Origin: Microbulbifer variabilis
Lineage (GTDB): Bacteria; Pseudomonadota; Gammaproteobacteria; Pseudomonadales; Cellvibrionaceae
Length of the DNA stretch: 64,000 nt
Assembly (NCBI RefSeq): GCF_020524905.1
Contig: NZ_JAIVKI010000001.1
Coordinates: forward strand, 62,001 to 126,000
Reading direction: 5' to 3'
A program made the translations under genes and the position numbers. Positions 36,233 through 43,548 of this stretch are shown in pieces. Below the pieces are notes generated by a model. The model saw only the letters and a program-made list of their open reading frames with translations. It had not been told where the DNA came from and did not search any database. Position 1 is the stretch's first letter. Every line of letters starts with the position of its first letter.

Positions 36233-36856
36233 ATGCAAACACAAAATCTCAACGGAAGGCCGCTGCTGATCTATCTGCACGGCTTTCTTTCATCGCCTCA
36301 GTCCTTTAAATGCCAACTGATGCGGGAGCGGCTTGCTGCCGACCACCCGCAGATCATTTTCTGTGCGCCGCAAATCTCTCCCTATCCGGGGAATGCTCAG
36401 CAATCACTGCTGCGCCTACTGGATAGTTTCCTAGACTCAGGCAACACAGGGCCTATAGGCCTGGTCGGCAGTTCTATGGGGGGCTTCTGGTGTACCTACC
36501 TCGGTGAGCGCTATCGCTTACCGGCAGTGCTGATTAACCCCGCGGTCCGCCCATCTCGCTTTATGCCGTCCTACGTTGGTAAAGTGTTACAGCCTTACAG
36601 CGGTGAGCCACAGGAGTATCGCCTTAGCGGGGCTGACGTTGATACCATGGCGCAATTGGAAGCAGAGTTACCCAGTCCGCTGCTCAGCCGCTATTGGCTT
36701 TTGGCACAGCGAGGCGATGAAACCCTCGACTACCGCGATGCGGAGTCTTTCTATCAGGGGCAGCGTCAAACTGTCGAAGAGGGTGGCGACCACAGCTTTC
36801 AGGGTTTCGCGCGTTACTGCGATCCCATAGTCGAATTTCTATTTAACCAGCAGTAA
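36233..36856 (+). CDS. yqiA: YqiA-type alpha/beta-hydrolase esterase
   Basis: A 207-residue cytoplasmic esterase of the UPF0227/YqiA family. Residues 12-20 hold the strand and oxyanion turn LIYLHGFLSSP. The nucleophile elbow is GLVGSSMGGFW near residue 80. The acidic residue is likely in LLAQRGDETLDYRDA near 160 and the histidine in EEGGDHSFQGF near 185. In E. coli YqiA hydrolyses short acyl esters. It ends 12 bases before parE, so the two are co-transcribed. Confidence 0.92.
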   Translation: MQTQNLNGRPLLIYLHGFLSSPQSFKCQLMRERLAADHPQIIFCAPQISPYPGNAQQSLLRLLDSFLDSGNTGPIGLVGSSMGGFWCTYLGERYRLPAVLINPAVRPSRFMPSYVGKVLQPYSGEPQEYRLSGADVDTMAQLEAELPSPLLSRYWLLAQRGDETLDYRDAESFYQGQRQTVEEGGDHSFQGFARYCDPIVEFLFNQQ

Positions 36857-36868
36857 TTTATAAAAATT

Positions 36869-38755
36869 ATGGCCAATTATTCCGCCGAAGATATTGAGGT
36901 ACTCACGGGGCTTGACCCGGTGCGAAAGCGCCCGGGCATGTACACAGATACCACCCGTCCCAACCACTTGGCCCAGGAAGTGATCGACAACAGTGTCGAC
37001 GAAGCGCTCGCTGGGCACGCAAAAAAAATTGAAGTAGTTCTGCATAAGGACCATTCGCTCTCGGTAAGTGATAACGGTCGCGGTATGCCGGTGGATATAC
37101 ACCCGGAACAGGGGCGCCCCGGTGTTGAGGTGATACTGTCCACCCTGCACGCCGGCGGTAAGTTCTCCAATAAAAACTACCAGTTTTCCGGTGGCTTACA
37201 CGGCGTTGGCGTTTCTGTGGTGAACGCACTTTCCAAAGTGCTGGAAGTAACCATCCAACGGGATGGCAAAATGCACCGCATCGGCTTCCAAAATGGAGAG
37301 AAGGCTTCCGACCTAGAGGTGATCGGCGATTGTGCCAAGCGCACCACCGGCACCAGCGTGCGCTTCCTGCCCGATCCCAAGTATTTCGATTCCGCTAAAT
37401 TCTCCGTAGTGCGCCTGCGCCACCTGCTGCGTGCCAAAGCCGTATTGTGCCCCGGCCTGACGGTTACCTTTATCAATGAGCAGGATGGCGAGTCCGACGA
37501 GTGGTACTACGAGGACGGCCTCAAAGACTATCTTGCCGCCGCTAATCTAGGCTGGGAAGTATTACCGGCCGAGCCCTTTGTGGGCAGCTTTGCCGCCTCT
37601 ACCGAAGCAGCAGACTGGGCGGTGCAATGGCTGCCGGAGGGCGGTGAGGTCACCGCCGAGTCCTACGTTAACCTGATCCCCACCGCCCAGGGCGGTACTC
37701 ACGTGAATGGTCTGCGCGCGGGCCTACTCGACGCCATGCGTGAATACTGTGAAATTCGCAACTTATTGCCCCGCGGTATCAAGCTGGGCCCTGAGGATAT
37801 CTGGGGACAGTGCTCTTACGTGCTCTCGGCCAAGCTTGCCGACCCGCAATTCTCCGGGCAGACCAAAGAACGCCTCTCCTCCCGCGAGGCCACCGCATTT
37901 ATTTCCGGCGTGGCCAAGGATGCTTTCAGCCTGTGGCTGAACCAGCATACGGAAGAGGGCGATAAGCTTGCCGAGTTGTGTATTGGCAATGCGCAAAAGC
38001 GTATGCGCTCAGCCAAAAAAGTTGCGCGCAAAAAAGTTACCCAGGGTCCCGCATTGCCGGGTAAGTTAGCGGACTGCTCCAGTGCCGATACCTCCCGCTC
38101 TGAGCTTTTCCTGGTAGAGGGAGACTCCGCCGGCGGTTCTGCCAAACAAGCTCGGGATCGCGAGTTCCAGGCGATCATGCCGCTGCGCGGTAAAATCCTG
38201 AATACCTGGGAAGTCGATTCCACTGAGATCCTCGCCAGCCAGGAAGTGCACGATATTGCCGTGGCACTGGGTGTCGATCCCGGTAGCGACAACCTGGAAG
38301 GACTGCGCTACAACAAGGTTTGTATCCTCGCCGACGCCGACTCAGATGGTCTGCATATTGCCACTCTTCTTTGTGCTCTTTTCCTGCGCCACTTCCGCCC
38401 ACTGGTGACCAACGGTCACGTCTACGTAGCCATGCCACCACTGTTCCGAATAGACATCGGTAAAGATGTTTACTATGCGCTGGATGAATCGGAGAAGCAG
38501 GGAATTCTAGATCGTATAAGTGCAGAAAAGAAAAAAGGCAAAATTCAGGTGACCCGTTTTAAAGGTCTGGGGGAAATGAACCCCTTGCAGTTGCGTGAAA
38601 CCACCATGGACCCCAATACTCGCCGCCTGGTGCAGCTTTATATCGATGCCGGTGACGATAGTAACCAGCTGTTAGATATGCTCTTGGCCAAGAAACGCGC
38701 CGGGGACCGCAAGCAGTGGTTGGAGAGTAAGGGTAACCTGGCAGAAGTGGGTTAA
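36869..38755 (+). CDS. parE: DNA topoisomerase IV subunit B
   Basis: The ATPase subunit of topoisomerase IV, which decatenates daughter chromosomes with ParC. The 628 residues show the GHKL ATPase motifs VIDNSVDEALAGHA near 40 and DNGRGMPVD near 68, then the ATP-lid GGLHGVGVSVVNALS near 108. The TOPRIM domain has LVEGDSAGGSAKQARDR near 415 and LADADSDGLHI near 490, with the C-terminal KGLGEMNPLQL. It matches E. coli ParE (630). parC is not next to it in this window. It is the last gene of the conserved nudF-parE string; an AT-rich accessory region begins immediately afterwards. Confidence 0.97.
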   Translation: MANYSAEDIEVLTGLDPVRKRPGMYTDTTRPNHLAQEVIDNSVDEALAGHAKKIEVVLHKDHSLSVSDNGRGMPVDIHPEQGRPGVEVILSTLHAGGKFSNKNYQFSGGLHGVGVSVVNALSKVLEVTIQRDGKMHRIGFQNGEKASDLEVIGDCAKRTTGTSVRFLPDPKYFDSAKFSVVRLRHLLRAKAVLCPGLTVTFINEQDGESDEWYYEDGLKDYLAAANLGWEVLPAEPFVGSFAASTEAADWAVQWLPEGGEVTAESYVNLIPTAQGGTHVNGLRAGLLDAMREYCEIRNLLPRGIKLGPEDIWGQCSYVLSAKLADPQFSGQTKERLSSREATAFISGVAKDAFSLWLNQHTEEGDKLAELCIGNAQKRMRSAKKVARKKVTQGPALPGKLADCSSADTSRSELFLVEGDSAGGSAKQARDREFQAIMPLRGKILNTWEVDSTEILASQEVHDIAVALGVDPGSDNLEGLRYNKVCILADADSDGLHIATLLCALFLRHFRPLVTNGHVYVAMPPLFRIDIGKDVYYALDESEKQGILDRISAEKKKGKIQVTRFKGLGEMNPLQLRETTMDPNTRRLVQLYIDAGDDSNQLLDMLLAKKRAGDRKQWLESKGNLAEVG

Positions 38756-38807
38756 TTATGTGAATAAAATGGGTGACTTTGAAAAACGCTATTAAGAAGT
38801 CAAGTAA

Positions 38808-38827
38808 AAGCTTATGGGCATAAGCTT
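38808..38827. repeat. Near-perfect palindrome downstream of parE
   Basis: Nine-base arms AAGCTTATG / CATAAGCTT with a two-base centre, 53 bases after parE. There is no T tract. It marks the transition from the core string to AT-rich DNA and could be an operator for the following genes or a parE transcript end. Confidence 0.55.
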
Positions 38828-38975
38828 GAAATAGGGAAGGTTTATATGCGTGATGAAGTTCGTATTCTTGATCTTGCCAATTTGCATAAGTGGTTGGACG
38901 AGAACAGGAACTCATTATGCATAAAATATCTAGTGATTGTGGTTATGCGTTAGGAATATAGTAAAGGGAAATTTT

Positions 38976-39551
38976 ATGTACTACGGTGAAACAGGAACAC
39001 AAATCACGAAAGAGATTATTGTAAAGGCACTAAATAAATTAGGAGATCTGTTAAAAAATAAAAAGAAGAAGTTAGAACTAGTTTGTTGTGGTGGTGTGGT
39101 GAGCGTCCTTTATCATGGCTCTCGTCAAATGACTCATGATGTTGATGTGTTGTTTCCAAATAATCCATCCTTAGCAAATATATTGAAAGAACTGGTTGAT
39201 CAAGTCGGTGAAGAGTTCGGTTTAGAGCATGGGCCGAGAGATAAATGGTTTAATGACAGTGTTAATTTTATTGGGCTGCAATCGAAATCAAATACCATAG
39301 TCTTTCGTCACTCAAATTTAGTACTTAAAGCTGCCGATTGGCATGAAATGTTGTCACACAAGGTGACGGCATTTCGTGGAGCGCGTGATGTAAATGACGC
39401 GGTACATTTCTTAAGAGAAATTAAACCAAAGGATAAACAAGAAATCTTAGATAAGGTTAAAAAATATAAGCCCTTCGTTCCTCATGTGGCTGACAAGCTT
39501 TTTGAGGCTAGATTTGAGCAAATATGGGAAAAGGCTTATGGAAAATCTTGA
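38976..39551 (+). CDS. Nucleotidyltransferase-fold protein (DUF6036/AbiEii-like)
   Basis: A 191-residue protein with a minimal nucleotidyltransferase core: the CCGGVVSVLYHGSRQMTHDVDVLFP segment (about residues 34-58) has the GG ... DxD layout of NTase enzymes. A helical C-terminal part (KAADWHEMLSHKVTAFRGARDVNDAVHFL) follows. DUF6036-type and AbiEii-type NTases occur in toxin-antitoxin and phage-defence modules, where they may modify tRNA or proteins; this is family knowledge, not shown here. The ATG at 38976 has AAAGGG upstream. It overlaps the next gene by 14 bases in a three-gene coupled cassette and is visibly AT-richer than parE. Confidence 0.75.
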   Translation: MYYGETGTQITKEIIVKALNKLGDLLKNKKKKLELVCCGGVVSVLYHGSRQMTHDVDVLFPNNPSLANILKELVDQVGEEFGLEHGPRDKWFNDSVNFIGLQSKSNTIVFRHSNLVLKAADWHEMLSHKVTAFRGARDVNDAVHFLREIKPKDKQEILDKVKKYKPFVPHVADKLFEARFEQIWEKAYGKS

Positions 39552-39915
39552 TTCTACATTAGATCTAATGATTGATAAGATTTTAGAGCATGACGAAATT
39601 GCATTTTTAGATTTGATCCAGCTAGTGTGGCGTCGAGGCTGGGAGCTAGAGTCTGCGACAGATAGGCATCCTGCTAGCCCCCTGCTTCATGCCCTTAGGG
39701 CGTGCCTAGTAGAGCGGATGGTAGAAATATGGAATGCGCCACCCAAAAATGCCAATGAGAAAGTACCGAGCTGGTGTGGCGAGGTGCCTGCATTGCAAGA
39801 GCGGTTCTCAGTGATTAAGCCAGCAGACCAGTCATTTTGGAAAAAAGAACCTTCAAATCAAATCTTCGAAAAGCGTAATATTTTTGCTCCAAAGGAGTTT
39901 ATGTTTTTCTTATGA
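39538..39915 (+). CDS. Unknown protein of the NTase-exonuclease cassette
   Basis: A 125-residue protein not recognised. The first 60 residues look helical and acidic (LDLMIDKILEHDEIAFLDLIQLVWRRGWEL), with a middle PASPLLHALRACLVERMVEIW helix, then a proline- and lysine-rich tail ending IFAPKEFMFFL. No signal peptide, membrane segment or catalytic motif is seen. It begins inside the NTase gene (14-base overlap) with AAAAGG upstream, and its stop overlaps the start of the exonuclease gene (ATGA). It is therefore made together with both and could bridge or regulate them. Confidence 0.7.
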   Translation: MENLDSTLDLMIDKILEHDEIAFLDLIQLVWRRGWELESATDRHPASPLLHALRACLVERMVEIWNAPPKNANEKVPSWCGEVPALQERFSVIKPADQSFWKKEPSNQIFEKRNIFAPKEFMFFL

Positions 39916-40400
39916 ACAGCATTGCCATCATAGACATTGAGGCCAGTGGCTTACATTTTGACTCCTATCCAATAGAGATAGCCGTATTAAAAGCTGGTGA
40001 AGTGCGTTCATGGCTCATTAAACCTGACTCAAAATGGACTTATTGGTGCGCGGTGGCTGAAAAGATGCATGGAATTACGCGAGAGCAGTTGGTAAAAGAA
40101 GGGCTGCCAGTGAGCATAGTGGCTCACGAGCTTAATAGGTTCATGGAGGGTTTTGAGGGTGTCTTGTACAGCGATGCAGATCGCTGGGATGTCGACTGGG
40201 TAGACACTTTATACTATAGTGCCCGACAGTCTCGCCAATTTCATATTGCCTCTATTTATGATCTACTTGGTGGTGATGCCCGTGCCCTATTTGGTAATTG
40301 TAAGGCTGAACTGGCTGCATCAGGGCGTTTCACACATCATCGTGCGGAAAGTGATGTTAAAATGATCGCCGAGGCGTTTAAGTTAGCTCAGAAAAGATGA
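39912..40400 (+). CDS. DEDDh-type 3'-5' exonuclease domain protein
   Basis: A 162-residue stand-alone exonuclease of the DnaQ/RNase T fold. Motif I is AIIDIEASGLHFDSYPIEIAV (Asp8 and Glu10). Motif II lies in YSDADRWDVDWVD near residue 95. Motif III is THHRAESDVKMIAEAF near 145-155, where the His-x4-Asp spacing marks the DEDDh class. Such enzymes trim RNA or single-stranded DNA ends. The start codon overlaps the preceding stop. Coupling to an NTase suggests an add-and-trim or defence role, which is inference. The track after it is non-coding and palindrome-rich. Confidence 0.85.
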   Translation: MNSIAIIDIEASGLHFDSYPIEIAVLKAGEVRSWLIKPDSKWTYWCAVAEKMHGITREQLVKEGLPVSIVAHELNRFMEGFEGVLYSDADRWDVDWVDTLYYSARQSRQFHIASIYDLLGGDARALFGNCKAELAASGRFTHHRAESDVKMIAEAFKLAQKR

Positions 40401-40442
40401 AGTTCGTTTGAGTGAAATGTCTGTTAGAATATTTTATAACCG

Positions 40443-40474
40443 TATGCTGTAATCAGCATATAATCTATATGCTG
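40443..40474. repeat. Overlapping, mutually exclusive hairpins
   Basis: The central segment CAGCATA (40454-40460) can pair with TATGCTG at 40443-40449 (four-base loop). It can also pair with TATGCTG at 40468-40474, where the arms extend to 9 bp with a three-base loop. Three half-sites in alternating orientation could be an operator or a two-state RNA. Confidence 0.6.
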
Positions 40475-40605
40475 GGAAATTATACATGTGTCCTCTCAGA
40501 CACTTTGAAAAAAGCATATACTTTGCGCATAAATGCCAAAGTAAATGTGCCCCTCCCAGTAACCCTTCCCCTTTCAATAAATTTAAATAGTGATGCTGGT
40601 ATCGT

Positions 40606-40621
40606 CTAGTAACGTTACTAG
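40606..40621. repeat. Perfect 16-bp palindrome
   Basis: CTAGTAAC followed by GTTACTAG, with no spacer. A length and symmetry typical of a dimeric repressor operator or a recombination site. It lies 220 bases before the gene at 40841. Confidence 0.6.
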
Positions 40622-40666
40622 TAGGGGGTGATTTCTTTTCATGTCTTTTAAGAGAATATTTAATGC

Positions 40667-40786
40667 TTGATCATTATTGCTGATGTCGGAGGTCAGATTA
40701 AAAATTTTGCTGTATATGAAAATCAGGATAAATTCAGTTGGGATGAATTTGCGGTCCTACTAATTCCGGTTATAGATGACAATTAA
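40667..40786 (+). pseudogene. Possible 3' remnant of a lost gene
   Basis: A 39-residue open frame reading ...ADVGGQIKNFAVYENQDK FSWDEFAVLLIPVIDDN then stop. The composition looks like a real protein C-terminus, but there is no start codon with an RBS and the frame is closed by TAA just upstream (40661-40663). No family recognised. It suggests that an older gene was deleted here. Confidence 0.35.
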
Positions 40787-40840
40787 ACATCTACTCTATC
40801 CTTTATTTATAACAGTCTTGTTCTTTTGAAGGATGTGACA

Positions 40841-41371
40841 ATGCTAAGCATGCTAGTCACCAGAGTGATTTTTGTCATTAAAGAGCACCGCAGATTATTG
40901 GAACAGCCAGGCTCACCCACCGGGTGGCTGGTCGCTCAATGGGCCAAGATCATGGTGTTGCCACAGTTTTTCCTGGCGCCGTTCACTTTACTATTTGGGC
41001 GTTGGGAGGGGCCAATGATTTTCCTGGCGCGCTATTTGGCAATGCATGTCGTCTATTATCTGGACAGAGCGATTCCCTATACCCGAGCTCTGGGGATTTG
41101 CCATCTGGTGACGTTTGGCCCGATCTTTATTTGGTTTAGTCTGAATTTTTCTGAGATTTATCAAGGCTGGGGAGTTTTTGGCTTTTTATTTGTAATTGAA
41201 TATATCATTATTGGCCTATGTCTTTATTTTGACCTGAGAGATTTGATTCTCTATCTATGTGACCGCCCTTATCCCTGTTATGTGCGAGATTACAATCGAA
41301 CAGGTTACCTTCATATTAAAGATAAAAGGGTAGAGCAGCCGGTAACATTATTTTCAATATTCTTCTGGTAG
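40841..41371 (+). CDS. Unknown integral membrane protein
   Basis: A 176-residue protein with about four hydrophobic segments, including WAKIMVLPQFFLAPFTLLFG, a central ALGICHLVTFGPIFIWFSL and GVFGFLFVIEYIIIGLCLYF. The aromatic-rich C-terminus is probably cytoplasmic (CDRPYPCYVRDYNRTGYLHIKDKR). No family was recognised. The ATG at 40841 has GAAGGA seven bases upstream; the frame extends five codons further to a TTG. It lies 73 bases before the secreted phospholipase-like gene on the same strand, so the two may be expressed together. A protective (immunity) or export role is possible but unsupported. Confidence 0.65.
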   Translation: MLSMLVTRVIFVIKEHRRLLEQPGSPTGWLVAQWAKIMVLPQFFLAPFTLLFGRWEGPMIFLARYLAMHVVYYLDRAIPYTRALGICHLVTFGPIFIWFSLNFSEIYQGWGVFGFLFVIEYIIIGLCLYFDLRDLILYLCDRPYPCYVRDYNRTGYLHIKDKRVEQPVTLFSIFFW

Positions 41372-41444
41372 TTTTTGTTGACTTCATCTAATTGTTTATT
41401 TGATTATGAATGTATTGAAAAGAGCATAGATCTAAAGAATATCT

Positions 41445-41852
41445 ATGAAGTATTTTTCGTTGTTGTTTTTATTCTATGCTATGCCGCTGTTCGCCGTAGA
41501 GATAGAGAGTTTTCATTCTGATGGTTGTAGTATCTTTCCTGACGGCACTCTCGATCAGAATGATTTGTGGCTGGATTGCTGCCATGCCCATGATTTCGCC
41601 TACTGGAAAGGGGGAAGCTATGCGCAGCGAGAAGAAGCCGATCGCAACCTGGAAATTTGTGTTGCCAAAACTGGGGAAAGAGAAGTAGCGTTGATTATGC
41701 TAGTTGGAGTCAGGGTTGGCGGGACACCATTCTTGCCGACCCCTTTCCGCTGGGGCTATGGTTGGCCTTATTTACGTGGTTATAAAGCCCTGACAGAAGA
41801 AGAGTTGAAAGCCATTGAGCGGGTACAGGGGGCTTTACCAGGAACTCTTTAA
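41445..41852 (+). CDS. Secreted phospholipase A2-like protein
   Basis: A 135-residue protein with an N-terminal Sec signal (KYFSLLFLFYAMPLFA, cleavage near residue 17). The mature part carries the phospholipase A2 hallmark: a calcium-loop-like SDGCSIFPDG followed by WLDCCHAHDFAYWKGG, where the CCHxHD core gives the catalytic His and metal-binding Asp. EADRNLEIC supplies a later Asp and disulphide cysteine. This fold hydrolyses phospholipid sn-2 esters with calcium. The C-terminal half (PFRWGYGWPYLRGYKALTEEEL) is unusual. The gene sits between two small integral membrane proteins of unknown function. Enzymatic activity is inference from motif only. Confidence 0.78.
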   Translation: MKYFSLLFLFYAMPLFAVEIESFHSDGCSIFPDGTLDQNDLWLDCCHAHDFAYWKGGSYAQREEADRNLEICVAKTGEREVALIMLVGVRVGGTPFLPTPFRWGYGWPYLRGYKALTEEELKAIERVQGALPGTL

Positions 41853-41977
41853 GTAACCTATAAATACTTTCACTTAATAAATATGATCAATTTAATGGTG
41901 TTTCCTCTCTGGGAGGTGTTGGGAGCAACTGGTAACGTGATCAATAATAATCAGACTTCTTAGAAGGAATTCATAGG

Positions 41978-42451
41978 ATGTCCTATTTTCGCTGTGTTTT
42001 ATGGTTCTGTATTACCCTTAATTTACTGGTCTTTACTTATTTGGCTTTCCATCTGGGCTGGAATATTGGACTTATCGAGGTTTTATTGGGGATTATTCTG
42101 GCCAATTTTCCATTGCCCTTTATGGTTCGATGGTGTGAGCGTATGGCTAGGGATTTACACGGGTACTGGATCAACGTTATCCCTTATATAAGCCCCTTGT
42201 TGGTAGGTCTGGGTGGAACAGCGGTGTATATTAATGCGGCGCTTCAGGGAGAACAGGTATTTTGGCTGTATTTAACTGTGCCTATGGCACAGGCAACAGC
42301 TTTTTGGGTGCTCCTAGCATTGGTTTTTTGTATTTACCCGTTCATCAATACGGATAAGGAAGAAAATACAGAAACGAAGCTAAAGGATAGCGCTGAAAAC
42401 TCTGCAGAAGGAATGGTTAAAGAACAGAAAAAGATGGATGAAATTGCATAG
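41978..42451 (+). CDS. Unknown small integral membrane protein
   Basis: A 157-residue protein with about four hydrophobic segments (VLWFCITLNLLVFTYLAF, IGLIEVLLGIILANFPLPFMV, VIPYISPLLVGLGGTAVYI, AFWVLLALVFCIYPFI). A charged cytoplasmic tail rich in Lys and Glu (about residues 128-157) follows. The ATG at 41978 follows AGAAGGA at a somewhat long spacing. No family was recognised. It lies 125 bases after the phospholipase-like gene, on the same strand, and is AT-rich like it. Confidence 0.65.
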   Translation: MSYFRCVLWFCITLNLLVFTYLAFHLGWNIGLIEVLLGIILANFPLPFMVRWCERMARDLHGYWINVIPYISPLLVGLGGTAVYINAALQGEQVFWLYLTVPMAQATAFWVLLALVFCIYPFINTDKEENTETKLKDSAENSAEGMVKEQKKMDEIA

Positions 42452-42506
42452 ATCTTAAAAAATTCGTTGTTAAGATCACTGCAGAATTTCTGCCGATAGC
42501 TGCTTG

Positions 42507-43427
42507 TTATCCGTTTTCAGCTGATCCCTTTTCCAATAACTGCTCATATTCCTTGGAAAATTGATCTTTTAGCCATTGCATTAAGCTGCGTACACGGGCT
42601 AGCTGATGGCGTAAGGGCGGGCAAACCATAGAAAGCTGGGTGGACTCTGACCACCCAGGTAATATTTCCTGTAATTTACCCTGTTTGATATCCGCCTGAA
42701 CATAGATGTCTGCCAGGCGGGTTACCCCAAGTCCAGCCAGCGCCGCAAGGCGCATCGCGCGGCCGCTGACCAGCTTGATACCCTGTTCCACCTCAATCTT
42801 ATGTCTGGTCTTACCACGCGTCAGCACCCATTGGTCAACACTGCCGTAAATTAGGGGCACTTTAGTAAGGTCCATGGGTTTTAAAATTTGGCCCTGCACT
42901 TTAATAAAGTCCGGGCAAGCAACATAGCGGGTTTTGATGTTGAGTAGCTTGCGTACAATGAGGGTTGAGTCTGGTAGCTCCCCCATACGTATTACTAAAT
43001 CGTAGCGATCCTCAATCAAATCCACACGTATACTGGAGAAATCCAGTTGTATTTGCACATCGGGATGGGTCTTCTGAAACTCAATGGTCAGGGGGGCGAT
43101 AATCTCCTCACCGATAATACCACCTACCGCGTTGATACGGATTTTGCCCTTAATCTTCTCCCTGGAGTGTGTTGCCCAATCAGCTGCGCTATCCAGTTGC
43201 TGCATCGCTTGCTTACAGCGCTGGTAATAGCCTTCACCGACTTCGGTTAGTCGCAGCTTACGAGTGGTGCGTAGCAATAGTTGAACATCCAGGGCGGATT
43301 CCAATTCCGAGACTTGCTGGCTAAGTGTGGCCTTGGAGTATCCTGTGTGATCCGCTGCAGCGGTAAAGCTGCGATGCTCGGCCACGGCAATAAAGGCGCG
43401 GATGGCTCGCCAGGAGATATTGTTCAT
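42507..43427 (-). CDS. LysR-family transcriptional regulator
   Basis: A 306-residue regulator. The N-terminal winged helix-turn-helix is SWRAIRAFIAVAEHRSFTAAADHTGYSKATLSQQVSELE, shown as a landmark at residues 5-43, followed by the linker helix and a periplasmic-binding-like effector domain (INAVGGIIGEEIIAPLTIEF near 95). Start at 43427 gives MNNISW; a TTG three codons earlier is the longer alternative. It is divergent from the SDR gene across a 121-base spacer that contains a palindrome (43501-43517). It probably regulates the SDR and itself, which is the usual LysR arrangement. Effector unknown. Confidence 0.92.
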   Translation of the reverse strand: MNNISWRAIRAFIAVAEHRSFTAAADHTGYSKATLSQQVSELESALDVQLLLRTTRKLRLTEVGEGYYQRCKQAMQQLDSAADWATHSREKIKGKIRINAVGGIIGEEIIAPLTIEFQKTHPDVQIQLDFSSIRVDLIEDRYDLVIRMGELPDSTLIVRKLLNIKTRYVACPDFIKVQGQILKPMDLTKVPLIYGSVDQWVLTRGKTRHKIEVEQGIKLVSGRAMRLAALAGLGVTRLADIYVQADIKQGKLQEILPGWSESTQLSMVCPPLRHQLARVRSLMQWLKDQFSKEYEQLLEKGSAENG

Positions 43428-43500
43428 AAAATCCAAACAATGATTTCATATTAGTTGGGCTAGTCATTCTAATTATAAATTCTATACTGCCGATACAAAA

Positions 43501-43517
43501 GGGTTACCCAGTAACCC
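43501..43517. promoter_or_regulatory. Palindrome in the LysR-SDR intergenic region
   Basis: GGGTTAC / GTAACCC with a three-base centre, 31 bases before the SDR start codon and 73 bases from the LysR start. It fits a dimeric operator; whether the LysR protein binds it is inference. Confidence 0.45.
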
Positions 43518-43548
43518 AGGATCATAAATTGCAGAAGAGAAAAGCAGC

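Larger units (their letters stand above)
40401..40840. other. Palindrome-rich AT-rich gap with a possible gene remnant
   Basis: About 440 bases. It holds overlapping hairpins (40443-40474), a perfect 16-bp palindrome (40606-40621), and a short open frame ending at 40786 that reads like the end of a lost gene. An open frame at 40412-40609 spans the hairpins and looks spurious. The promoter of the membrane-protein gene at 40841 probably lies here. Confidence 0.5.

Noticed and set aside
40412..40609. A 65-residue open frame beginning GTG at 40412
   Set aside because: It spans the hairpin cluster and palindrome, has no RBS and unusual composition. The frame looks accidental.
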